A stretch of DNA of 64,000 nt, taken from NCBI GenBank assembly GCA_026122225.1, contig JANEZZ010001904.1, positions 744,001-808,000 on the forward strand, given 5' to 3'. The DNA is from Heloderma charlesbogerti (lineage: Eukaryota; Chordata; Lepidosauria; Squamata; Helodermatidae). Positions 40,950 to 50,208 of this stretch are shown piece by piece. Numbering within the stretch: the first letter of the stretch is position 1; each line of letters starts with the position of its first letter. The notes under the pieces are model-generated. The model ran no database searches and was not told the origin of the DNA. It was given only the letters and a program-made list of their open reading frames with translations. The position numbers and the translations under genes are program-made.

Positions 40950-43925
40950 CCCCTTCATGGATCACTGCCTTGTTGTGGCGAAGGGGCTTGCGTAACTCAG
41001 TGAAGCCATAAGCTATGCCGTGCAGGGCCACCCAAGACGGACAGGTCATGGCAGAGAGTTCTGACAAAATGTGGTCCACTGGAGAAGGAAATGGCAACCC
41101 ACTCCAGTATTCTTGCCAAGAAAACCCCATGGAACGTATCACAAGGCTAAAAGATATGACGCCGGAAGATGAGCGTCGACATCTTGGGAATCAGCGAACT
41201 AAAATGGACAGGCATGGGCGAATTTAATTCAGGTGACCATCATATCTACTATTGTGGGCAAGAATCCCTTAGAAGAAATGGAGTAGCACTCATAGTCAAC
41301 AAAAGGGTGGGAAAAGCAGTACTGGGGTACAATCTTAAAAATGATAGAATGATCTCAGTACGAATCCAAGGCAAACCATTCAACATCACAGTAATTCAAG
41401 TCTATGCCCCAACCACTGAGGCCGAAGAAGCTGAGGTTGATCGGTTCTATGAAGACCTACAACACCTTCTAGAACTAACACCAAAAAAAGATGTCCTCTT
41501 CATCATAGGGGATTGGAATGCTAAAGTAGGAAGTCAAGAAATCACCGGAATAACAGGCAGGCATGGCCTTGGTGTACAAAATGAAGCAGGACAAAAGCTA
41601 ATAGAGTTTTGCCAAGAGAACATGCTGATCATAGCAAACACTCTTTTCCAACAGCACAAGAGGCGACTCTACACGTGGACGTCACCAGATGGTCAATATC
41701 GAAATCAGATTGATTATGTCCTTTGCAGCCAAAGATGGAGAAGCTCCATACAGTCAGGAAAAACAAGACCTGGAGCTGACTGTGGCTCAGATCATGAGCT
41801 GCTTCTTGCAAAATTTCGGCTGAAATTGAAGAACATAGGGAAAACCACTAAACCGTTCAGGTATGACCTAAATCATATCCCTGATGAATATACAGTGGAG
41901 GTGAGGAATAGATTTCAGGGATTAGACCTGATAGACAGAGTGCCTGAGGAACTATGGACGGAGGTCCGTAACATTGTTCAGGAGGCAGCAACGAAATCCG
42001 TCCCAAAGAAAAAGAAATGCAAGAAAGCCAAGTGGCTGTCTGATGAGGCTTTACAAGTAGCTCACGAAAGAAGGGAAGCGAAAAGCAAGGGAGAAAGGGG
42101 AAGATATACCCAACTGAATGCAGAGTTCGAGAGAATAGCAAGGAGAGACAAGAAGGCCTTCTTAAATGAACAATGCAAAGAAATCGAGGAAAACAACAGA
42201 ATGGGAAAGACTAGAGATCTCTTCAAGAAAATTGGAGATCTCAGGGGAACGTTTTGTGCAAAGACGGGCATGATCAAGGACAAAGAAGGCAGGGACCTAA
42301 CAGAAGCAGATGAGATTAAGAAGAGGTGGCAAGAATACACAGAAGAACTATACAGGAAAGATCTGAATGTCCCTGATAGCCATGATAGTGCGGTCACTGA
42401 ACTTGAGCCGGACATCCTCGAGAGTGAAGTCAAGTGGGCCTTAGGAAGCATTACTAACAACAAAGCTAGCGGAGATGACAGTATTCCAGCCGAGCTATTT
42501 AAAATCCTAAAAGATGATGCTGTTAAAGTGCTGCATTCAATATGCCAACAAATCTGGAACACTCAACAGTGGCCACAAGACTGGAAAAGGTCAGTTTACA
42601 TTCCAATTCCAAAGAAGGGCAACGCCAAAGAGTGTTCAAACTACCGCACCATTGCGCTCATTTCACATGCCAGCAAGGTGATGCTCAAAATCCTACAAGC
42701 TAGGCTTCAGCAGTATGCGAACCGAGAACTACTGGAAGTACAAGCTGGGTTTAGAAGAGGCAGAGGAACTAGAGATCAAATCGCCAACATTCGCTGCATC
42801 ATGGAGAAAGCAAGAGAATTCCAGAAAAACGTCTATTTCTGCTTCATTGACTACGCTAAAGCCTTTGATTGTGTGGATCACAACAAACTGTGGCAAATTC
42901 TGAAAGTGATGGGAGTACCAGACCACCTTACCTGTCTCCTGAGAAACCTGTACGAGGGTCAAGAAGCAACAGTAAGAACCAGACATGGAACAACCGATTG
43001 GTTCAAAATTGGGAAAGGAGTACGACAAGGCTGCATATTGTCACCCTGCTTATTTAACTTCTATGCAGAGTACATCATAAGAAATGCCGGATTGGATGAA
43101 TCAGAGGACGGAATTAAGATTGCCGGGAGAATTATCAACAACCTCCGATATGCAGACGATACCACCCTAATGGCAGAAAGCGAAGAGGATCTCAAGAGCC
43201 TCTTGTTGAGGGTGAAAGAGGAGAGTGCAAAAGCTGGTTTGAAACTCAACATTAAAAAAACGAAGATCATGTCATCTGGCCCTGTCACTTCCTGGCATAT
43301 AGAAGGGGAAGAAATGGAAGCAGTGACAGATTTTACTTTCTTGGGCTCCAAGATCACCGCAGATGGTGACTGTAGCCATGAGATTAAAAGACGCTTGCTC
43401 CTTGGGAGGAAAGCTATGGCCAACCTAGACAGCATAGTAAGAAGCAGAGACATCACCTTGTCGACAAAGGTCCGTCTAATCAAAGCTATGGTTTTCCCAG
43501 TAGTAATGTATGGCTGTGAGAGCTGGACTATAAGGAAGGCTGAGCGCCGAAGAATTGATGCTTTTGAACTGTGGTGCTGGAGAAGACTCTTACGAGTCCC
43601 CTGGACTGCAAGGAGGTCAAATCAGTCCATCCTAAAGGAAATCAACCCTGACTGCTCATTGGAAGGACAGATACTGAAGCTGAAGCTCCAATATTTTGGC
43701 CACCTAATGCGAAGAGAAACCTCCCTGGAAAAGACCCTGATGCTGGGAAAGACTGAAGGCAAAAGGAGAAGGGGACGGCAGAGGATGAGATGGCTAGATA
43801 GCATCACGGATGCAATGAATATGAACTTGAGCACGCTCCGGGAGAGAGCGCAGGACAGGAAGGCCTGGCGTGCTATGGTCCATGGGGTCACGAAGAGTCG
43901 GACACGACTGAACGACTGAACAACA
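40950..43925 (+). mobile_element. BovB LINE copy 4, young, perfect 11-12 bp TSD
   Basis: The direct repeat actaaagatcaa at 40,938-40,949 and 43,926-43,937 bounds the insertion. It has a BovB 5' leader (CATGGATCACTGCCTTGTTG and CACTGGAGAAGGAAATGGCA), one long open frame and the standard 3' end GACTGAACGACTGAACAAC. Relative to copy 3, about 240 bp is missing between ATGACGCCGGAAGATGAGC (to about 41,176) and CATCTTGGGAATCAGCGAAC (from 41,181). Adding this back gives about 3.2 kb, the expected BovB length. The intact frame and exact TSD indicate recent insertion. Confidence 0.97.
41169..43919 (+). CDS. BovB endonuclease/reverse transcriptase, 916 codons, endonuclease N-terminus deleted
   Basis: One uninterrupted frame. 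The APE-type endonuclease part starts at ISELKW (Glu at residue 10) and keeps QVYAPT (Tyr 79), GDWN (Asp 115, Asn 117) and SDHELL (about residue 208). The strand with the first catalytic Asn (WNVRS in copy 3) has been deleted. The RT domain has IPKKGNAKECSNYRTIALIS, motif A FIDYAKAFDCVDH (Asp 561), RQGCILSPCLFNFYAEYI and the catalytic YADD (Asp 663, 664). The C-terminal domain has LRVPWTARRSNQS and ends HGVTKSRTRLND. The protein would bind its RNA and prime cDNA at a nick in nuclear DNA. The RT looks intact, but without the Asn the endonuclease is probably dead. The ATG is the first available after the deletion and is unlikely to be the ancestral start. Expression is unknown. Confidence 0.95.
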   Translation: MSVDILGISELKWTGMGEFNSGDHHIYYCGQESLRRNGVALIVNKRVGKAVLGYNLKNDRMISVRIQGKPFNITVIQVYAPTTEAEEAEVDRFYEDLQHLLELTPKKDVLFIIGDWNAKVGSQEITGITGRHGLGVQNEAGQKLIEFCQENMLIIANTLFQQHKRRLYTWTSPDGQYRNQIDYVLCSQRWRSSIQSGKTRPGADCGSDHELLLAKFRLKLKNIGKTTKPFRYDLNHIPDEYTVEVRNRFQGLDLIDRVPEELWTEVRNIVQEAATKSVPKKKKCKKAKWLSDEALQVAHERREAKSKGERGRYTQLNAEFERIARRDKKAFLNEQCKEIEENNRMGKTRDLFKKIGDLRGTFCAKTGMIKDKEGRDLTEADEIKKRWQEYTEELYRKDLNVPDSHDSAVTELEPDILESEVKWALGSITNNKASGDDSIPAELFKILKDDAVKVLHSICQQIWNTQQWPQDWKRSVYIPIPKKGNAKECSNYRTIALISHASKVMLKILQARLQQYANRELLEVQAGFRRGRGTRDQIANIRCIMEKAREFQKNVYFCFIDYAKAFDCVDHNKLWQILKVMGVPDHLTCLLRNLYEGQEATVRTRHGTTDWFKIGKGVRQGCILSPCLFNFYAEYIIRNAGLDESEDGIKIAGRIINNLRYADDTTLMAESEEDLKSLLLRVKEESAKAGLKLNIKKTKIMSSGPVTSWHIEGEEMEAVTDFTFLGSKITADGDCSHEIKRRLLLGRKAMANLDSIVRSRDITLSTKVRLIKAMVFPVVMYGCESWTIRKAERRRIDAFELWCWRRLLRVPWTARRSNQSILKEINPDCSLEGQILKLKLQYFGHLMRRETSLEKTLMLGKTEGKRRRGRQRMRWLDSITDAMNMNLSTLRERAQDRKAWRAMVHGVTKSRTRLND

Positions 43926-44108
43926 ACTAAAGATCAATAAAGTTTTTTTAAAAAATGTTTGCACATAATGACAAATTATATTCAGGTTATTGTAAAAGTT
44001 ATCATGTCATCTTTTTTCTACTTTTCTTGGCAGCAAATGCAGATGTGAGATTATCAAAAGTAATTTCTCTCAGAAGACCGCATTCTATATAGAAATCAGA
44101 CCATTATG

Positions 44109-45072
44109 TAGGGATGTACGAAAGTGACTTACCTTTCATGGATTATGTTGATGGTGTGGGGGGGGGAGGTGTTCCATCCCTCCCCCTGGAATTCTGCCCG
44201 GGGGGGGGAGGCGCTCCCTTCCTACCCCCCGGAATCCTCGAACAGCCGGCTGTGCTCCGCGGCAGCTCTGCGGAGCAGCCGGCCAGGCCTGGCCCGGCCA
44301 GGCCAGAGCCGTCCACAGCTGGATTTCCAGCTGCAGAGGGCTCTGGATAAAAAACAAAAACAAAACGCGTACGCAAATGGTGGTGGCTACGGCCGCCGCC
44401 ATTTGTGTTCCTTCTTTTTACTGTCTTGAAAATCAAGGGGAATGTAAATAGCATAGCGGGCACCATTTGCGTCCCCTTTTGATTCCCCGTTTTAGCCTAC
44501 GTAAAGATTTACATAGGCTAAAACGGTGAATGAAAAAGGGACGCAAATAGCGCCTGCTACACTATTTACGTTCCCCTTGATTTTCGCCATCATAGTCTAC
44601 GTAAATATTTACGTAGATTAAGATGGCCAAAAAGAAGGAACGCAAATGGTGGCGGCCGTAGCCGCCGCCATTTGCATACGCTTTTTTTTTTTTTAAACCC
44701 ACCCCCAACCATGATAGGCTACGTAGATTTACATAGCCTATCACGTCTTTTTTGTCTTTTTTTTTAAACCTAGCCATGATAGGCTACATAAATCTTTATG
44801 TAGCCTATCACGTCTTTTTTTTTTCTTTCCCACAAGCATGGAAATGGCGGCGACGGCAGCTGGTCAGAAGACCCACCACTGCTGCCGCCGGAGCCGGAGC
44901 TACTGCTGGAGCCACCGCCACCCGGAAGATCCGCCCCAGGTAAATCTCATCCCGGGGGGGATCTGCAGGGGGGCGGGGGGGTGGCAGGCCATTCCGCCAC
45001 AGATTTCGGGGGGCCGAATGCACTGGCATTCGGCCTCACCGAGATCCGTGGCGGAATTCTCTGACATCCCTA
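44109..45072. mobile_element. NP-J: nested-palindrome hAT-like element, perfect 8-bp TSD
   Basis: Left end TAGGGATGTACGAAAGTGAC, right end GGAATTCTCTGACATCCCTA; ccattatg lies on both sides (44,101-44,108 and 45,073-45,080). Orientation is opposite to NP-B, G and I: the CGAAAGTGAC end is on the left and the GAATTCTCTGACATCCC end on the right. Hairpins include CCTACGTAAAGATTTACATA, TAGTCTACGTAAATATTTAC, GGTGGCGGCCGTAGCCGCCG and GATAGGCTACATAAATCTTT. Donor-like words face out: reverse-strand AAAGGTAAGTCAC (about 44,126-44,138) and CCAGGTAAATCTC (about 44,936-44,948). Non-coding. Confidence 0.96.
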
Positions 45073-45279
45073 CCATTATGTCAATCTTAACTGCAGTATT
45101 ATTGACTTTAACTTATTTTTAATAAAGGATACTTCGGAAGGATATCTCTTATCTGGCTTGGCCTCTTTTTACCTCCCAGCAAAGATGGCAAGGGGGGAGG
45201 GAGGGGGAGAGGGAGAGAGAACAATATTATTTTTGTTGATAAGCTGTGAAAGTAGCTGATTCTGTTTCTAAAACATTAA

Positions 45280-45374
45280 CAGCACAATCCTATGCACGTC
45301 TACTCAGAGGTAAGACCCACTGTGTTCAATGGGACTTACTCCAAGGTAAGTGTGTATAGGATTGCAGCCTAAAT
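45280..45374. mobile_element. MITE-W copy, fold-back
   Basis: AGCACAATCCTATGCACGTC and GTAAGTGTGTATAGGATTGC are inverted repeats; the centre is CACTGTGTTCAATGGGACTT. About 95 bp, non-coding. The family is common in this window (also 16,819, 39,418, 45,418, 51,632). Confidence 0.8.
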
Positions 45375-45417
45375 CTAACTGGTGATGCACTAGCCAGCAA
45401 CTACAATTTGTGTTTCC

Positions 45418-45513
45418 AGCAGTGCAATCCTATACATGTCTACTCAAAAGTAAGTCCCATTGTATCCAATGGGACTTACTCCCAGGTAAGTGAGTATAGG
45501 AATGCATCCCAAG
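45418..45513. mobile_element. MITE-W copy, fold-back
   Basis: CAGTGCAATCCTATACATGT and CAGGTAAGTGAGTATAGGAA pair as inverted repeats around CCCATTGTATCCAATGGGAC, itself a palindrome. It lies about 45 bp from the previous copy in the same orientation. Confidence 0.82.
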
Positions 45514-45564
45514 GTGACTTTAATTTAGTTAATTCATGGCAAAGGGACACATGGCAAAAAACTT

Positions 45565-46256
45565 AGTGTGTGGCTGCTGTAACTAAGGCAAACTCCATGT
45601 TAGGCATAATTAAAAAAAGAACTGAGAATAAAACTGACAATATCATACTGCCTTTATACAAATCCATGGTGCCACCACACTTCAAATACTGTGTACAGTT
45701 CTGGTCACCACCACACCAAAAAAAGGATAGAGCTGCAGAAAATGCAGAGAAGGGCAACTAAAATGATCAGGGGGCTGGAGCATCTCCCCTATGAGGGAAG
45801 GTTACAACAGCTGGGATTGTTTAGATTGGAAAAAAGGAGGATAAGGGGTGTCATGATAGAAGTGTACAAAATTATGCATGGTGTGAAGAATGTGGATAGG
45901 GAGACATTTTTCTCCCTCTGTCACAAGTCTAGAACCTGGGGTCATCCCATGAAACTGACTGGTGAGAGATTCAGGACAGATAAAAGGAAATACTTATTCA
46001 CACAGCACACAGTTAAACTGTGAAATTCACACTACCGCAAGATGTAGTGATGGCCACCAATTTGGATGCTACCTCTGGTGCCAGAGGCAGCAAGCTTATG
46101 TTCACCAGTTGTAGGGGAACATGGGCAGGAGGTGCTGTTGCACTCGTATCCTGCTTGTGGGTTCCTGGTCAACAGCTGGTTGGTGACTGTGTGAACAGAA
46201 TGCTGGACTACATGGACCCTTGGTCTCATGCAGGAGGGCTCTTCTTATGTTCCTAT
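45565..46256 (+). mobile_element. CR1/L3-type LINE 3' fragment
   Basis: It encodes, in broken frames, TKANSMLGIIKKRTENKTDN, PLYKSMVPPHFKYCVQFWSP and KMQRRATKMIRGLEHLPYEG with LFRLEKRRIRGVMIEVYKIM, the C-terminal region after the RT of a CR1/L3-clade LINE. The non-coding 3' end reads GAACAGAATGCTGGACTACA and GGGCTCTTCTTATGTTCCTA. The related 3' end is antisense at 56,360. It is truncated and frameshifted (near 45,700), so inactive. Confidence 0.9.
45691..46023 (+). pseudogene. CR1/L3 LINE protein C-terminal fragment
   Basis: The 110-codon frame carries RATKMIRGLEHLPYEGRLQQ, LGLFRLEKRRIRGVMIEVYK and GERFRTDKRKYLFTQHTVKL. Homologous residues occur in the CR1 at 52,238-53,164. It is a remnant of the region after the RT thumb, without catalytic residues. 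Confidence 0.88.
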
Positions 46257-46447
46257 TGCCTCCCCACTGTGGAATTTCTTTTGTGATTCCCTCCCCCCCC
46301 ATTAGGTTTATGGAGCCCACATTAGTGGGATTTGGGGCAGGCAGAGCCAAATATCAATGAGGGCCCTCCCTGTGTGAGGCCTAGGGCAACTGCCCTCCAT
46401 TTCCCCATGTAGAAGAGAATGCTGGTTGTTTAACCTCCTACTCAAGA

Positions 46448-47683
46448 TAGGGATGTTAGAGAATTCCACCACGGATCCCAGGGATGCTGAATTCCAGTGA
46501 ATGGAGCAACCCACCCCACCACCCCGTGAAAGCCCTGCAAAACAGAGCCTACCTGGCTGCGGCTCTGCCGGCTCCAGCCACTGATGGGCTGCAGCCACAA
46601 ATGGCGGCCGCTATGCTGGCTACCATTTGCATCCCTGGCAAGGCATGATAGGCTACATAAGTATCTAAGTAGCCTATCACGGCTGAGGGCAGGGACACAA
46701 ATGGCGTAGCTGCCACCATTTGTGTCCGTGTCTTTAGCCGTGATAGGCTACACATATATTTGCGTAGCCTATCATGGCAAAATACAGGGGCGCAAATGGT
46801 GTAGCGGCCGCCATTTGCGCCCCTGTCTTTTGCTATGATAGGTTACATAAATGTATATGTAGCCTATCACAGCAATAGTAAGTAGGCATGGCAGAGAATT
46901 CCGCCATGGATCTCAGTGAGGCAGAATGCCAGTGCATTTGGCTCCCTGAAATCCATGGCGGAACAAAGCCCCCCTGCCCCCCCCCTGTGAAATGGGCCCG
47001 GAATGGAGCCTACCTTGGTCGGCCATTCCGGTGCTCCTCAAATGGTGGCCGCGTCTGCAGCCGCCATTCGCGTCTTTTGAATGGCCGTGATAGGCTACAT
47101 AAATACTTATGTAGCCTTAGCCTATCACGGCTAACGCAGGGACGCCATTTGCATCCCTGCGGAGGCTGTGATAGGCTATGTAAATAATTATGTAGCCTAT
47201 CACAGCTAAAAAAGGGAACGCAAATGGCGGCGCCATTTGTGTCCCCTTTTTTTTTTGCCGTGATAGGCTACGTAAATATTTACGTAGCCTATCACGGGCC
47301 GACGTACGGATGCAAATGGCGTCCCCTACACAGGACGCCATTTTGCATCTGCACCAGCCCGGCAGCGGCTGGAGGTAGGGATGTATGAAAGTTACTTACC
47401 TTTCCATGGATTATGTTGATGGGGGGGAGGCATTCCACCCATCCCACCGGAATGGTTACCCAGAGCCCTCCGCGGCCGGAAATCCAGCTGCGGATGGCTC
47501 TGGCCTGGGCCTGGCTGGCTGCTCTGTGGAGCCGCTGAGGAGCACAGCCGGCGGTCGAGGATTCCAGGGGAGAGGACTGGATCACTTGCCCCGCCGTCGA
47601 GGATTCCGGGGGGAGGGATGGAACGCCTCCACCCCACCATGAACATAATCCGCGGAAAGGTTAGTGACTTTCGTACATCCCTA
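46448..47683. mobile_element. NP-K composite: two or three NP elements run together
   Basis: Starts at TAGGGATGTTAGAGAATTCC (46,448). Internal termini appear at 46,883 (TAGGCATGGCAGAGAATTCC) and 47,376 (TAGGGATGTATGAAAGTTAC), and the right end GACTTTCGTACATCCCTA is at 47,683. Hairpins are abundant, e.g. GATAGGCTACGTAAATATTT at about 47,262-47,297 and GATAGGCTATGTAAATAATT at about 47,170-47,205. Reverse-strand donor-like words are CCAGGTAGGCTC (about 46,547), AAGGTAGGCTCC (about 47,010) and AAAGGTAAGTAAC (about 47,391); forward AAAGGTTAGTGAC is near 47,657. No outer TSD could be found (actcaaga versus catccatt). Confidence 0.8.
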
Positions 47684-48225
47684 CATCCATTCCATTAGCA
47701 CCATAGCACCAAGACAGTGAAATTTAGGCACCTAAAACTTGGCATACATACTAAGGAGACTCTAAGGGTGTGTGCCTTGGGGTTATTCTGTTTTTAAAAT
47801 GCATTAATTAATGTTAATTCATTTTAATATGACTGTGTAGTTGGAGCCTTCAGTAACTCATCCAGCCACTAGGGGCAGACTTTCCTAACTAGCACATAGC
47901 TTTGCAGTCCATACAGCTTGAAACTAGGGGATAGTAGTAGGCCATGAGAGAGGGTTATCAGCCTGCCCCCTGCCCCGGCTGTGGGCCAGTCCATACCCCA
48001 GAGGAATGGAGTGGACGGACAACTCCCTTGGGTACAGGAGTGCACCATGGCAAGGACCATGCCTAGTGGTGCCTGGGGTCTTGGCTTCACTCAGACAGGG
48101 TGGGCACAATGTGTCCAGCTCTGACAGCTGTGTAAGTTTGCTTGAAGGCTTTGTTGTATCAAACTAAGGGCAAACTAACTCTCCCAACCCTGAAAAGCCA
48201 TGTCTGATAGCTTGTTGTTGTTGTT
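47684..48225. other. Unassigned stretch, no gene seen
   Basis: About 540 bp with no recognised gene or repeat. Confidence 0.5.
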
Positions 48226-48421
48226 TAATGAGCTTCCACCATGCATTAAAAACATGGTTGTTCAGGCAGGCATTTGGGGTGGGTTAGGGTATTTTTAGAA
48301 ATATGATGTTTTTAATGTAGAATTTTATTTTTTAAACTGTTTTTATTATTGTACATCGCCCAGAGTGGCTGGGTGACCAGCCAGATGGGTGAGTGATTAA
48401 TAAATTTAATGAATGAATGAA
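48226..48421 (+). mobile_element. L2 LINE 3'-terminal fragment
   Basis: AATGAGCTTCCACCATGCAT, AACATGGTTGTTCAGGCAGG and CGCCCAGAGTGGCTGGGTGA repeat the last 190 bp of the L2 at 20,536-22,379, followed by a GAAT-repeat tail. It keeps only the end of the coding region and the 3' UTR. Confidence 0.92.
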
Positions 48422-49813
48422 TGGGTTCTATTTTTCTTTTAAAATTGAAGAACTGTTTCAGGGAGGAGAGGGGAAGTGGCTTAGTGACTTCATCAGTTCC
48501 CAGCCAATCAATGCTGGGACATCATTGCACAGCAACGTCTGCTGAAAACAGGAAAAAGGATCTTTCCGTTCCTCCCCACTCAACGCATGGGTGGGGAGGA
48601 AGACTATGTCTGACTAAAACATGGGAAGTGTGCTTCTGCACCAGTCCCTGCTAAAAGTATATAGACTCACCCATGCTTTACATTTTTGGATGTATGCTTA
48701 ATAAAATATAGGTGCACATCTAACAAAGGTAACATGAAAAGAAAGTTAAAAGTAAACAGCACTCTTAATGCACAGAAACTACAGTGCTACTCTTGGTCTT
48801 CAAAAGTGCAACAGTCATCAGTAATTGCTCTAGTTTTCCCCAAGAGGAAGTTGCTAAGTACATCTGTTTTAATTATGCCTTTGCTATTCTAAAGAGAAAA
48901 TAATTCTTCAGACTGGTTTAAGCAAATCCGCCCCCCCCATGTTTAAGTATGCATGATTAGAGCATTTAAATAATCAACTGTTTTCACTAAACCTGCCATC
49001 ATGGCTGATTGACAAAACATTGTTCAACCGGAAGTAGCAATTAATTACTTGATTGGGCCATTAAGCATCTGTTAAGCCTTTATAACTCAATAAACTTAAC
49101 CAGTTTCATTAAAAATCAGTGGAACGTGACTGAAGGAGAAAAAGTCTAAAACCAAGTTTGGGTTTCTTAACGGGGTTTGAGTGTATGTATGTCTCTAGCA
49201 TAGCTGTGATCATTTGCTCCTTTTACCAGTAGACATAATTCCTTTCTAAAAATGTGTGCTCTTTTATTTCCTCAATACATCAGACTGTTCTCTTATATTT
49301 TGGCTGGCAGGTGGTTAATGAGCTACCTTATTAGGCCATCCTATTGCCCCATTTGTCTGAGGGTGGAACTAGATGTTACAAGAAGCATAGAGTGGCTGCC
49401 ACCACTCAATTTTTGCTTTCCTCCTTCCCAATAACATGTAGCATAGCACAACTTCTAATGCAATAGTATTGCACCCTGTGTTTTCCTTCTGTTGCAATGC
49501 ACAGCATGATGACATCATGCCATGCATTATATTATAGGACAAATTACCAGGAATAGGGAAGAAAGAAAGATGTACCATGCTTCTTACCATTCTGCAACTA
49601 ATTTTATCTTTAATTTAAGGTATATGTGTGAGTTGGGATGGGGGTGGTTAGAGGGGTGTAAGCATAGGAGGGAAGCTATGTAGATGTACCATGGAACAGA
49701 ATACATGGGCTGCAATCTGGGACACAGTTGAGAGGGGGCAAAATCTGTCATTTGCCTGCAAATAATTCACTCATTAGTAACAGTGGGAAGGTTTAACCCC
49801 TACAACAATAGTG
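48422..49813. other. Unassigned stretch, no gene seen
   Basis: AT-rich DNA without recognised repeat termini, domains or exon-like frames. Confidence 0.5.
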
Positions 49814-49821
49814 TCCCCAAG

Positions 49822-50200
49822 CAGGAATATGAACATCTGTTGTGACTCACGTCCCTATCAGGTTGTGAGCTTTTTGTTTTGCTTTCACAGAAATGTGTGC
49901 ATTTTCCAGTGTACATTTTTCCAATGTGCACATCAATTGTGTACATTTTTGAAAAGTATGCATTTTCCTCCCTTTTATTAAAGCATGATTGTGCACATTT
50001 TTTTTAAAAAAAGTATGCACTTCATGCAGATTTTTCAAAGGTATGCATTTTCAAATGCACTTTGCTTTTATCCACAAATCATATTGCAAGGTCAGAAAAG
50101 GACGAACTTCGAATGCAGATTGCATTCGAGTCCATGTTCATGTCTGGGAGGTGTGCACTGGGTAAATTATGGTCTCAAATGAATTTCTCATATATCCCTA
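49822..50200. mobile_element. R2: 379-bp hAT-like element, perfect 8-bp TSD
   Basis: Starts CAGGAATATGAACATCTG and ends TTTCTCATATATCCCTA. The flanking 8-mers tccccaag (49,814-49,821 and 50,201-50,208) are identical. The interior is AT-rich with repeated GTGTACATTTTT and AAGTATGCATTTTC words, then CGAACTTCGAATGCAGATTG. Its left and right thirds match R1 at 25,079 and 27,125. Only the outermost sequence resembles the NP termini (GGGATGTRYGAA). Non-coding. Confidence 0.9.
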
Positions 50201-50208
50201 TCCCCAAG

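Noticed and set aside
41169..43919. The 916-codon frame as a retroviral or host reverse transcriptase.
   Set aside because: There is no LTR, gag, protease or integrase. APE-type endonuclease motifs, BovB-specific C-terminus, the 3' end and the TSD identify a non-LTR BovB LINE.
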